Of a DNA stretch of 64,000 nt, positions 12,650-24,119 are shown piece by piece; position 1 is the stretch's first letter, and every line of letters begins with the position of its first letter. The stretch lies in NCBI RefSeq assembly GCF_008728515.1, contig NC_044981.1, forward strand, positions 133,363,937 to 133,427,936, given 5' to 3'. The notes under the pieces are model-generated. The model did no database searches. It was not told where the DNA came from and worked only from the letters and a program-made list of their open reading frames with translations. The DNA comes from Papio anubis. Its lineage: Eukaryota; Chordata; Mammalia; Primates; Cercopithecidae. Both the position numbers and the translations under genes were made by a program.

Positions 12650-12840
12650 GGTACAATGAAATTATTATAGGACACAGAGCTGGAGGATGTGGGTTCAAAT
12701 GTCATTTCTGTCCCTTTTACATGTGTCAAATAAAGATAACATCTTCCTTCATGTGACTGATATGAGAAATAAACTGGGAGATGCATGAAAAAGTGCTGAA
12801 TTTACCATAGGCAGTTAGTAAACTAAATATCAGGATGATT
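12650..12840 (+). mobile_element. MIR, sense
   Basis: MIR-like order: ggacacagagctggagga, then gtgggttcaaatgtcattt, and a gagaaataaactgggagatg region. Confidence 0.55.
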
Positions 12841-13084
12841 TCTATAAGTTTTAATGGGAACGTCTAATTTGACTATTCAGAGTGCCAGTAATTTGAGTTT
12901 CTCAAAATGGGAGATTTTTCATTTTTTATTAAAAATATGAACAGAGGCTAAATAAATGCCTGAAGAATGCCATTCACAAGGGTGAAATTCATGGAAATGT
13001 GATGACTTTAGAAGGACCTTAGGATTTGAAGTAAGCCACTATGTTCAGATTTTGGCTTCTTTTCTTTCTTTTTAATTAATTAAT

Positions 13085-14279
13085 TATTATTATTATTATA
13101 CTTTAAGTTCTGGGGTACGTATTGCATTGGGTTGATACATATACTTGTTATACATGTTGCTGTACTGCACCCATCAATAAATCAGCACCCATCAACTCAG
13201 TCATTTACATCAAATTATAACTCCCAATGCAATCCCCCTCCCCTCCCATGCGGCCCGGTGTGTGATGTTCCCCTTCCGGAGTCAGTGATCACCATTTATT
13301 TCAGTTCCACCTATGAGGTAGGGAACTTGTCTGGGTGTTTAGTTTTCTACCATTGCATTGGTTGTAAAGAGGCAGTGGACAGCCATGTCCCTACAAAGGA
13401 CACAAACTCATCTTTTTATGCTGTATAAGTATTCATTATTGGGTGTATATGTGCCCACGTTTTCTTCTTAATCAGTCATGCCTGATGGACATTTGGGTTG
13501 ATTCAAGTCTTTGCTTCAATCATGATAGTGCTGCAATAAACATCGTGTGCATGTCTTTATAGCAGCATGATGATTTATAATCGCTTGGGTATATACCCGG
13601 CAATGGGATAATGGATCATGGTACCATCTAGTTCTGAAGCTCCTTGAGGAATGCATGTATTGTTTTCCATAATGGTTGAACCTAGTTTACAATCCCGCAA
13701 CAGTGTAAAGTGTTCCTATTTCTCCCACATCCTCTCCAGCACCTATTATTTGTTCTGACTTTTTAATGAATAGCCATTCTAATGGGTGTGAGATGGTATC
13801 TCATTGTAGTTTTTGATTTGCACACCTCTGATGGCCAGTGATGATGAGCATTTTTTCCTGTATGTCTATTTGGCTGTATAGATATCTTCTTTTTGAGAAA
13901 TATCTGTTCATATCAGCACTTTTTGATGGGGTTGTTTGTTTTCTTATAGAATTTGTTTGGTTCTTTGTAGGTTCTGGATATTAGCCCTTTGCATCAGATG
14001 ATGGAGTGCCGAAATTTTTCTTCATTCTGTAGGTTGCCTGTTCCTCTGATGGTAGTTTCTTGCTGTGCAGAAGCTCTTTAGTTTAATGAGATCCATTTGT
14101 CAATTTTGGCTTTGCTGCCGTTGGCATTGTTTTGGGTATAGAGTCTTTGCCCATGCCCTGTCCTGAATGGTGCCTACGTAGGGGGAGTTTTCCTCTAGGA
14201 TTTTTTATGGTATTAGGTAACATTTAAGTCTCTAATCCATCTTGAATTAATTTACCCATTATAAGGAGTAAAGGAAACT
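13085..14279 (-). mobile_element. L1 3' segment of a twin-primed insertion
   Basis: Antisense L1 starts at attatactttaagttctggg next to a T-rich end (the poly-A tail on the minus strand) and runs back through the ORF2 end to about gaattaatttacccattata. Together with the following opposite-strand piece it forms one 5'-inverted insertion. Short frames inside are remnants only. Confidence 0.85.
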
Positions 14280-15465
14280 GGATTCAACCCAGCACATCAA
14301 AAAGCTTATCCACCATGATCAAGTAGGCTTCATCCCTGGGATGCCAAGGCTGGTTCAACATTCATAAATCAATGGCATAATCCAGCATATAAACAGAACC
14401 AAGACAAGAACCACATGATTATCTCAATAGATGCAGAAAAGGCTTTTTGACAAAATTCAACAGCCCTTAATACTTCAAAAGCAGCTCAACAAATTAAAAT
14501 TATTGATGGAGCGTATCTCAAAATAATAAGAGCTATTTATGACAAACCCACAGCCAATATCCTTTGAATGGGCAGCGGGGAAAATTCCATTTGAAAACTG
14601 GCACAGGAGCAGGGATGCACCTCTCACCACTCCTATTCAACATAGTGTTGGAAGTTCTAGCTAGAGGCAATCAGGCAGAAGGGAAATCAAGGAGTATTCA
14701 GTTAGGAAAGAAGAAGTCAAATTGTCCCTGTTTGCAGATGACATGATTGTATTCGAAAACCCCATTGTCTCAGCCCAAAATCTCCTTAAGCTGATAAGCA
14801 GCTTCAGCAAAGTCTCCAGGATACAAAATTAATGTGCAAAAATCACAAGCATTTGTATACACCAGTAACAGACAAACAGAGAGCCAAATCATGAATGAAC
14901 TTTGTTAATTTAGCTTCAAAGAGGAGACAAAATACCCTAGGAATCCAACACAAGGGATGTAAAGGACCTCTTCAAGGAGAACTACAAACCCTGCTCATTG
15001 AAATAAAAGAGACACAAACAAATGGAAGAACATACTATGCTCGCTGGATAGGAAGAATCAATATAAGTGAAAATGGCCATACTACTTAGAGTTATCAGAT
15101 TCAATGCCATCCCATCAAGCTACCAATGAGTTCTTCACAGAATTGGAAAAAGCAGCAAAAGTTCATATGGAACCAAAAGAGCCCACATCTCCAAGACAAT
15201 CCTACTCCAAAGAACAAAGCTGGAAGCATCATGCTACCTGACTTCAAACTATACTACAAAGGCTACAGTAACCAAAACAGCATGAGTACTGGTACCAAAA
15301 CAGAGATATGAACCAATGGAACCAGAACCAGAGTCCTCAGAATAATACCACACATCTACAGCCATCTGATCTTTGACAAACCTGGGAAGGAAACAAGAAA
15401 TGGGGAAAGGATTCCCTATTTAATAAATAGTGCCTAGGAAAATTGGCTAGCCATAGTAGAAAATA
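14280..15465 (+). mobile_element. L1 ORF2 segment, inverted 5' part of the same insertion
   Basis: Sense L1 ORF2 from cacatcaaaaagcttatcca (reverse transcriptase region; HDQVGFIPGMP in translation) to the ggctagccatagtagaaa point. It contains many stops and frameshifts, with a short frame at 15126-15311 in the C-terminal domain (WNQKSPHL, LPDFKLYYKG). Its far end abuts the L1 position where the neighbouring segment begins, as twin priming predicts. Confidence 0.85.
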
Positions 15466-15469
15466 CTTG

Positions 15470-17210
15470 GGGTGCCGAAGATAACCATCCCGCATAAGTC
15501 AACCTAAGACCAGTGCAGGATTTTGCAGGACCTGGGTAGGAAAGAAGAGCACCCGAGTGAGGAAGGAGACAGAAGGTGGAAATCTACAGCCGCGACACCT
15601 CTCCTAGATCTCCAGCAAATTGATTTGATAAGGTTGCTACACCCAATCTTTGTACTTTTTAGAAAAATTCCTCCAATTCTCTGCATTATGCAGGCAATCA
15701 CTGAGTTTGGTGACAATGACTCGGAATGGTATCATTTCCTGAAACTTTATACTTCTAGCCTTCTTTCAGGATTGTTACTCCTGTGTTCCCTTTCCCCAGT
15801 AGCTGTCACAAGTTTGGGATGTGCTCTATATCTGATTACTTATTCTTCACAGACAGGCATACATACTAGAGTGACCACATATGGGAACCTCAGAGATGAC
15901 TGTTTCACAGGAAGTCAGGTTATGGAGAAACCCTCTTCTGATTTGAAAGTAAAAAATTAGATCTTGCTCACAATGAACACCATGCTTGCATATGCTCTTC
16001 CTCCCACTAGGGGGTCATAGTAGGAGGCTCAGGAAAAGAGGGAAGGTGTATTTGTCTGGCAGCAGGTTCTGCAAATATTTAGGATATTGGGATAAAAGGG
16101 AGTCCTCTCTGCAGCCAGTGGAATGAAAAACTAAAACCACCAGATATCAACAGCCGCATTTGACTCCTCTAGGACATGCTGACTGTGGACTTGCAGACTT
16201 GTTTTCTTTTGGCCAGCAAGAAAATTGAGTTTGAATACCTTTAAATAAGACAAATACTCTTTGGTTTCACAGGCCCGACCATCCCTTTATGTTATCCGTA
16301 AGTCTCTTGAAGGCATTTCTGTTTATCTCTGGTCTAAATTAACTTACTTGCAAAAAACCCCACAGAATCTCAGACTCTGATTGGATTTAATCACAACAAA
16401 GTCCAGATGAGTTTTTAGCTCTAAGTCCAGTTTTTATCGCACAGGCCTTTGTCTCTTGCTGAGATGATATACAGGAATGTTCTGAATGTTTGTTTCTTAT
16501 GTTCTACTCACATGGTGGGTTTGGATATGACAAGCTACAACTGACTCTTAGGGATAATCTTTCCAATAGAACCTGCCCCTCTATATTTGCCACTATTTTG
16601 CCACTTTTCATTTTTACTCCTAATCGAAGTCCACCCTCGTTTCATTTTTTTGATTTCCACCATTCACACTCTAAAGGAGGTACCAAAACTTTGTATGAGG
16701 GATCGGCAATTTCACCTGGAAAAGACTGCTTTGTTCTGCAGACCACAGTAGGCCAGGGGACCCAGGCTTAATTTCATCCTTTTAGTCTAAAATTGTTGTC
16801 AATAGAGCAGATTTTGCTTGTCTTTTACATGCCTGCTATGGAAAGCCTGATTCAGGCAAAGGGTAATATGCAAATTCAAAAGGAGTATATCTTTAGTAAT
16901 AAAAGGATCCCTTAGTCACAATTGCACTCCTATATCTTACTTTGGTTTAGCAGCACTGCAATATTCCAGTTTATTCTCTTATTTTAAAAATATAAAATAA
17001 TAACACAGAATCTCAACAGGTTAGCAATTGCGAGTGTATTACATCCATGATCTCAGAATCTTCATGACTCACTTGTCTCAACAGTATGACTGAGTGTTTG
17101 GAGGACTACAGTATGGAAGCAAGGCTTCAACTGGTTTGATAAAACTTAATGATTGGAATAATGTTTCATACTGTTCTCTGTGTGGGACAGCACCATATGT
17201 CAAGCAACGC
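15470..17210. other. Unassigned intronic stretch
   Basis: I see no repeat family I can name. It contains the longest frame of the area (15523-15960, 145 codons), which I do not recognise and regard as chance, because it has no splice context, neighbours or composition to suggest coding. Confidence 0.4.
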
Positions 17211-17214
17211 ACTG

Positions 17215-17358
17215 ATTCATTATTCTTGGGCTTGGGAATAGATTTTTTTTTTAGTCAAGTTTATGAAGAGTCTAATGTTATACATGGATTTTCAACTGTG
17301 CAGTGGATCCATGCTCTCCAACTCCCGCATTATTCAAGGGTTAACTGTAATTATATAC
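17215..17358 (-). mobile_element. Tigger-family DNA transposon fragment
   Basis: Reading the minus strand gives ttacagttaacccttgaata followed by a gaactgtgcagg-like stretch, the usual Tigger terminal region. Only one end is present. Confidence 0.6.
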
Positions 17359-17465
17359 CACAGGCTACAGTGCTATGAGACAAACCACCTCCTTCAAAGG
17401 GAGCTGTCACAGATCTCCAGACAATAGTTCTTTTTATTTCCTGTGTTATCTATTTTATAGATATG

Positions 17466-17775
17466 TTACCTATTTTTTTTTTTTTATTTTAAAGACAGAG
17501 TCTCTCTCTGTTGCCCAGGCTGGAGTGCCTTGGTGCAATCTCGGCTCACTGCAACCTCCGTCTCCTGGGTTCAAGCAATTCTCCTATGTCAGCCTCCCGA
17601 GTAGCTGGGATTGCAGGCACCCGCCACCATGCCCGGCTAATTTTTGCATTTTTAGTAGAGACAGGGTTTCACCACAATGGCCAGGCTGGTCTCAAACTCC
17701 TTACCTCAGATGATCTGCCTACCTCGGCCTCCCAAAGTGTTGGGATTACAAGTGCAAGCCACTGCACCTGGCCAA
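17466..17775 (-). mobile_element. Alu, S-like, full length, antisense
   Basis: T-rich start, then agacagagtctctctctgtt, the two arms with ttttagtagagacagggttt between, and the end gcaagccactgcacctggcc. Antisense Alu frames here (for example 17375-17713) are not genes. Confidence 0.92.
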
Positions 17776-18041
17776 CATGTTACCTATTATTTTTCTAAGT
17801 AATTAAGTGATTTATTTACCTTGGGCAAAGACAAAAACCAGGGATAAATGAAAAAGGAAATAAAACTGAAAAGTTAGTCAATATAAAATAAGATGTATAA
17901 TTTAAAAATCTTAATATTCTCAAACTTTTAATAAACCAAGCTCTACTTCTTCCTTGCCTTATACACATTCCATGAGAACCTGAAGTTGGTATTTTACTGA
18001 AAAAAATTTCTTTTTAATTTTTATTATTGATTAATTAATTA

Positions 18042-18357
18042 TTATTTGAGACAGGCTCTCACTCTCTCACCCAGGCTGGAGTGCAATGGAGCGATCTTGG
18101 CTCACTGCAACCTCTGCCTCCTGGGCTCAAGTTATCCTCCCACTTCGGCTTCCCAAGTAGCTGAGTAGCTGGAACTGCAGATGCGCACCACCACGCCCAG
18201 CTAAGTTTTGATTCTTTTTTTATTAATTTTTTTATATACACAGAGTTTCACCATGTGGCCCAGGCTGTTCTTGAACTCCTGGGTTCAAACAATCTGCCTG
18301 CTTTGGCCTCCCAAAATGCTGGAATTACATACAGGGCATGAGTCACTGCGCCCAGCC
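18042..18357 (-). mobile_element. Alu, antisense, J/S-like
   Basis: Runs from attatttgagacaggctctc to gagtcactgcgcccagcc. A small duplication gives agctgagtagctgg. It is more diverged than the Alu 270 bases upstream and in the same orientation. Confidence 0.88.
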
Positions 18358-19169
18358 TAAAAAAATTTCTTGTCCATCTGCAAAGTAGTATTCATTCACC
18401 TGGTGGTACTAATTCATCTTCTCACTCTTTCAGTCATCAATTTGTACCAAGCCTCATATCCATCAACAAAATACTTTTTATCTTCACAGACATTTGATCA
18501 GTGCAATGTAGACAGGCTTCAAATCTCAAACTCACACAAGGGCAAATTTACTTTTAACAGATGTATATTAAAAAATTAAAAAGCAAAACAAATTGCTCCT
18601 GGCAAGTTCAGACTCCCACAAGGCAAGGACAGCATAAAAATGGCAGGCAGCAGTTCTAAGTCATTCATGACTGAAGTTCACGAACTAACTGAACTGTACT
18701 GAATTGAACCAAGCAACAAATTAGAAATATGGAGGGTATACTGGCCTCACCATTTTTATTCCTTCTAACTCCAGGCACCATAGAGAGAGAAATGACTAAA
18801 TCTCTATTTTAATAGCTGCTGTCAAGAGTTTTGCTCTGTAGGGCCTATTTCAGCAGTTCCTGGTGGTAATATATGGCATTTCCCTGATTAACAGCCATTT
18901 TATAACCTCTGTAATTGGCCACAAATCAGAGAAATGTCATAATGTAGCAAGAAAACATTCCCATCTCCGTCATAGCCTTGGCTTGGTTTTCTAGAGGAAT
19001 TATTACTTGAGTAGTTTGTGGGTTTTCATTACTTTAAATAATGTACTACCTGAACTACAAAAAAAGAAATTTAAACTAACGAACATTTCTGTCTCCTAAC
19101 CCTTCCTACCGTGCTTGTCTTTAGATTGCTTTTTCTCTTGGAAAAAAAATGCCTAAAAATAAAATTCTT

Positions 19170-19592
19170 TCTTCATTTTTATAATACCAGTGTAAGTGGG
19201 GAAATAGAGGCAAGAGCAGGGTTGGAAGCAGAACAAGGTGATTAAGGCACTCAGTTCAGGTGCAAAATTTAAAGGTGCATTAAAAAATTCTGCAGTCAAT
19301 ATAAAAATATTTTAATGCAATATGTAAAAAATCAAAATTGGTGCAATAAACAAGATACATGATGAACAAATTTGATCTCCATTATAAATGGCACTTTAAT
19401 AGTACAGCCCTTTGGACTGTGTACTACAGGTGAAATAAAACTCCCTACATACATAATTCTGCACAGCAAAGAGCTCTTATTGCAATCTGTAGAGTCCCTA
19501 TAGAAAGCTAGAACCTGTGTTCCTATTGGACAAGTGAACTCAATCTTCATTTTTATAATACCAGTGTTTGTGGGGAAATAGAGGCAAGGGCA
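19170..19592 (+). repeat. Direct 49-base duplication (19170-19218 and 19544-19592)
   Basis: The two copies start tcttcatttttataatacca and end gaggcaag(a/g)gca, with three mismatches by eye. The second copy is the beginning of the spacer of the inverted repeat at 19374-19895. Confidence 0.85.
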
Positions 19593-19895
19593 CAGCCCTG
19601 ATATTACTAAAATCTTAAAGACAAGATTGGTTCCTGCACTTGCATGAATCACCTCACTCCCATCCTCCCTATTCCCAGCCCTGGGCAAGGGTATGAGATA
19701 GGAAGGAATGACCGCAAAGTCACGGGATTGAGTCCATTTGTACGATAGGAACACAGGTTTTGGCTTTTTATAGTCATTCTTCAGATTGTAATACGAGGTA
19801 CCTGCTGAGCAGAATTATGTATGTATGGAGTTTATTTCACCTGTAATACACAGCCTGAAGAATTGTACTATTAAAATTTTACTTATGATGGAGAT
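19374..19895. repeat. Imperfect inverted repeat, 170-base arms
   Basis: Arm 19374-19543 matches the reverse complement of 19727-19895 along its whole length, about 80 percent by eye. Shared blocks include acaggtgaaataaa, acatacataattctgc and aacctgtgttcctat. The 183-base spacer is not self-complementary. No coding region is seen, and I do not know a named element of this shape. Confidence 0.85.
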
Positions 19896-20154
19896 AGAAC
19901 TTGTAATTCCATATCAACCTCTACTGAGACCAAAACATGTCAAATATAAATGATTTTAAAACCTCTTCTCTTTCTAAGATAAGTAAGGTAAGCCAACACC
20001 ATTTATTGTAAAAAATAAGTATTTCCTCATTTGAGCTAGTCACTATTACGCATACTAGAAATACAGTTAATAAAACCCCATGTCTTTCCTCAAGTAGATG
20101 GAATGCCAAAAACATATACACCTATTATGCATCAATAAAAATTTTTTAAAAATT

Positions 20155-20480
20155 TAAAAAGATGATGAAACATTAATTAGTCCATGATTGCGGTGGTTTG
20201 ACAAGTCTATGAGATAACTGTACCAGAGAGGGGGCATGTAAATCAGATGAGGTGTTAGGTTTCCTGGAAATGATGGCATTTGAACTAAATCCTGAAGGTC
20301 TGAGACAAAGCAGTTAGACAAAGAAGAGAAGTGAAGGATGAGGCATTCCAAGGGGAAGAAATAATACTGAAAACATGAAGGCCTGGAATAGTACCATGTT
20401 TGGGAGGAATTATGAATACTTAGGTAAGGTTGGGGAGACACATATGAGACAGAAAATGGTAGGGAATGAAACTGGAGAGA
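20155..20480 (-). mobile_element. L2 remnant, antisense
   Basis: Reads in the L2 antisense order: gcatttgaactaaatcctga, then ggcattccaaggggaag and aacatgaaggcctgg. Diverged. Confidence 0.55.
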
Positions 20481-20665
20481 GAAACAAGTGGCAATTCAAA
20501 TGAGAAACAAGAGATACGTGCATGAAATAATAAATGTAATGGCTCATACAGAGAGCAGCCATGTTTAATGATGTATTATTAACACGAAGCCCATAATACA
20601 GCAGTAGATATTTTGTGCATTTTGATTCCTGAATCAGAAATAAAATACAAGAAAAATGTATTTAC

Positions 20666-20957
20666 GGCCGGGCATGGTGGCTCACGCCTATAATCCCAGC
20701 ACTTTGAAAGGCTGAGGCGGGAGGTTCGCTTGAGGTCAGGAGTTCGAGACCAGCCTGGCCAACATGGTGAAACCCCGTTTCTACTCAAATTGCAGATTAC
20801 CAGGTGTGGTGGCACACATCTGTAATCCCAGATACTCAGGAGGCTGAGGTAGGAGAATCACTTGAACCTGGGAGACGGAGGCTGCAGTGAGCCAAGATTG
20901 CACCACTGTACTCCAGTCTGGGTGACAGAGCGAGACTTCATCTCAAAAAAAGAAAAA
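20666..20957 (+). mobile_element. Alu, S-like, sense
   Basis: Starts ggccgggcatggtggctcac and ends gacagagcgagacttcatct with an A-rich tail. Thirteen bases separate it from an antisense Alu. Confidence 0.93.
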
Positions 20958-20969
20958 TGTATTTAATTT

Positions 20970-21268
20970 TGTTTTTCTTTTTAGAGACAGGGTCTTACTC
21001 TGTTACCCAGGCTGCTGTACAGTAGTGTGATCATAACTCACGGTAACTTCAAACCCTTGGGTTAAAGTGATCCTTCTGGCTCAGCCTTCCAAGTAGCTAT
21101 GTCTATGTGCTCACACTGCTACACCTGGTTAAATTTTACAAAATGTTTTGTAGAGAAGGGATCTTGCTATGCTTGCCTGACTGGTTTCAAATTCTGGCCC
21201 CAAGTGATCCTCCTGCCTCGACCTCCCAAAGCACTGGGATCATAGGTGTGAGCCATTATGGCTGGCTT
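20970..21268 (-). mobile_element. Alu, J-like, antisense, very diverged
   Basis: From tttttagagacagggtctta to gtgagccattatggctggc. It forms an inverted pair with the Alu just upstream and lies 290 bases from the exon at 21561-21663. Confidence 0.88.
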
Positions 21269-21560
21269 AGGTTTGAGACTCTTAAAAACTTGTTACACAA
21301 AAAGTTACTATACATTAGATACAGGTGAAGTGATGCTATAGAAATAAGACTTAAAAATTGTGAAATGTTACCCTACTTGAAGTGAGATAGGTGGACAAAA
21401 TTTTGTAAAACTAGTGAGAAAGTTTATTTGCATAAAATAGATTATAGAATCATCACAAAAATCATGCTAAAGAAATTATATTCTCCAATAGTGTGATAGA
21501 ATATCTTATCAGTAACAACTCAATTAACTGGAATATAATAAAAACTATGGCCACACTGAC

Positions 21561-21663
21561 CTTTTACATCATTTGCTAACTTCTTGGCTTCATTAAGAAT
21601 CCTGAAGCTTTTCTGAAGAGAGCCTTTGGCATCTTCCTTTAATAAACCCCGAGGACCTGTTGC
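21561..21663 (-). CDS. LAMA2: LAMA2 coiled-coil exon F
   Basis: This short 103-base exon encodes 34 residues plus one base. It starts ATGPRGLLKEDAKGSLQ and ends EAKKLANDVK. The acceptor ends gtccacag and the donor is gtcagt, unusual for C at the third intron position. The GPRG motif should break the helix briefly. No start codon falls inside it, so it is missed by scans for ATG-started frames. I assign it from the in-phase joins on both sides and the match to laminin alpha-2. The human chain, as I remember it, has cysteine where this has serine after AKG. Confidence 0.91.
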
Positions 21664-23380
21664 CTGTGGACAGAAAAACAAATGTCATACATCTAAAACC
21701 ATAGAATAATGGAGTGGAGGGATCCAGAAGGCAGTCGGTACACAGAGTTTACCTTCAGGAAAGAGTTCTGGGCTGCAGATATAGAATTGTAAATTATTAG
21801 CACATTTTCGGTAGTTAAAGTTAGGAGACTGTTTATTATGGTATAAGAAGATCTAGAACAGAGTTCTTAGGAACTTCAATGTTTAGAGAGTAGGTAGAGA
21901 AAGTGGAGCTGGCAAGGTGACTGGCATTCCAGAGATGAAAAGGAGAAACTAGGAGAGCATGACACTATGGAAATTAAGAGAGGCAGAAGTGACTCAATGC
22001 ATAACTGGCGGTGTTGCAAGGACATAACCGAGCAGTATTATGACGCGCTGCAGAAGTCAAGCAAATTAAGAACTAAACACCTCCCCTGACTTTATCCCTA
22101 AGTAAATTTCACTCTAGTTGTGGAGTGAGGGGAGCATTTCCTGTATCTCCCAAGTGCTGAAATGAGAAAGAACACTGCTCCTTTTTAAAAATGCATCTTA
22201 AAGCAGTATGGCAAAACACAATCTTCTAAATGACAATCTCTGAGCCACAATTATCTCCAAGCAAAGATATATTTGTTTAGGCTTAGATTAAAAAAGGTGA
22301 CATAAAGTTAATAGAATGATATGGGAAAAGGAATGTTTAACTCGAATGTCTAGTTATCCATTTTAATAGTGTTTGCTTCTCAGCAATCATTACATAATTC
22401 ATATATACCAAGAGATAAATCAAATAGAATCTTCTGTGCAAATTTTAAATTAGAAAAGTTTTGCAAGTGCAAGAAGGGTTGGAGAATGCTAAATACTTAC
22501 TGTTGAAGATATAAATCTGAACTCAGATTATCACAGGCATAACACTTGTTAAAGGCATCTGGACTGCCTTAGTTACATTATTTTTATCAGTCACATTATT
22601 TGAACATTAAACTAGAAAAGATTACAGAACTTGGTATGGCTGTGGTCAAATTTATTTTAATGTATTATTCTAAGAGCTTTCAAGTAAATAATCGATTGCT
22701 CATAGAACAGATTGATTGTACAATACTAAAATATCTACAAAAAGATATATTGGAAACATCTACATGAATAAAAAGGAACACTGAACATAGTTCTTGCAAA
22801 AGACAACCTTGGCAAATTATTCTCCAGAAAACTGATGATGTTTTCCACTGGGAAAAACAGGAATTCTCATTGCTATAGTTCTCTTGGGAATTAGATACAG
22901 TAACATCACATAAGTGTCATTTATCTTGGGAAAAAAAAAAAGAGTGTCAAAATTAATGGCACAGATGCAATGCACTTTAACTCACAAAGCCAGCCTCAGG
23001 TTACCCACTCAGATTCTATATTTGTTCCAAATTTACACATCATTTTTACTCCCTTGGTTATAGGTTTTCTGACAGTTTAGAGACACGAAACTACAGTGAA
23101 AGAATGTGTGAAGATTCTCTAAACAAACACATGAAAACAGCAGAAGTGACAGCTGACGTTCTGTCTGACAATGAGCAAAGAGAAGAGAAAACTCTAAAAA
23201 GTGGAGAGAAGAATTTTTAAAACTCAGGAGTCTGAGTCAATTTGGAAAGGGATAAAATGTATAGAGGTAAAGTAGGTCTCAGTAGATGCCAATATTATTG
23301 TAGTAAAATAACCAAGGATGATAATACAGTCCTGAATCGCCAGGATAATATGGGCCATTTATAGTACTAGATAAAACTAG

Positions 23381-23383
23381 ACC

Positions 23384-23414
<31 letters not shown>

Positions 23415-23421
23415 AAAAAGA
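23381..23421 (+). repeat. A-rich run
   Basis: About thirty adenines, then gaaaaaagaaaa. It is not attached to a recognisable Alu or L1 body, so its origin is unclear. Confidence 0.8.
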
Positions 23422-23589
23422 AAACAGCTTTCCCCAGGGCCTTGGAGTGTGAATACCTTTTTGTAAGAATATAATCTGACAAGCATTTAAAAGTCATAAT
23501 TTTAAAGCTAACCTCACGTGTGCAAAGTGAGTCACAAGACTACAGTGGGGAAAAAAGGTTGATTTGCTGAGCATAAGAAAATAAAAGGA

Positions 23590-24010
23590 ATAGGCTCAGT
23601 GGCAGATTGGATAAATAAAATGTGGTACATATACACTATGGAATACTATGCAGTTATAAAATGAACACAATCATGTCCTTTGCAGGAACATGGATGGAGC
23701 TGGAGGCCATTATTCTTAGCAAACTAATGCAGGAACAGAAAAACAAATACAGTATGTTCTCACTTATAAGTGGTAGCTAAATGATGAGAACATATGGACA
23801 CAAAGAAAAGAGGAGAACAACATACACTGAGGCCTACTTGAGGGTAGTTAGTGGGAGGAAGGAGAGAATCAGAAAATAACTATTGGGTGGTAGGTTTAGT
23901 TCCTGCGTGATAAAATCTATACAACAAACCTCCATGACAAGAGTTTACCTATATAACAAACCTGTACATGTACCTTTGAACCTAAAATACAAGTTTCAAA
24001 AATTAAAAAA
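23590..24010 (+). mobile_element. L1 3' end fragment, sense
   Basis: L1 ORF2 end and 3' UTR: gtggtacatatacactatgg, atggagctggaggccattat, then ggtaggtttagttcctgcg and taacaaacctgtacatgtac before an A-rich end. The reading frame is broken. Confidence 0.87.
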
Positions 24011-24119
24011 ATTTGAAAAGAATTTAAAAAAGGAAATAAAGGGAATAGGTAAGAGAGAGGAGAGGAAGATGGCCCAAATGACAGTGAAAGAGGCTAAAAT
24101 CTAAGCTGTGGAAATTGTG

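Larger units (their letters stand above)
8070..21560 (-). other. LAMA2 intron, 13.5 kb
   Basis: Intron between the exons at 21561-21663 and 7953-8069. It holds MIR copies, an old L1 (about 9810-10560), a twin-primed L1 (13085-15465), a Tigger fragment, five Alus counting the inverted pair, an L2 remnant and the inverted repeat at 19374-19895. The stretches 8070-9310, 10560-12640 and 15470-17210 show nothing I can name; 18360-19165 likewise. Confidence 0.75.

Noticed and set aside
13132..13428. 98-codon plus-strand frame
   Set aside because: It is the reverse strand of the L1 3' end.
17375..17798. Plus-strand frames of 95-112 codons
   Set aside because: They are antisense Alu translations; similar frames at 4756, 33370, 46724, 51174 and 59290 are rejected for the same reason.
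19332..19754. 140-codon minus-strand frame
   Set aside because: It lies across one arm and the spacer of the inverted repeat and has no recognisable domain; the inverted repeat itself explains the sequence better.
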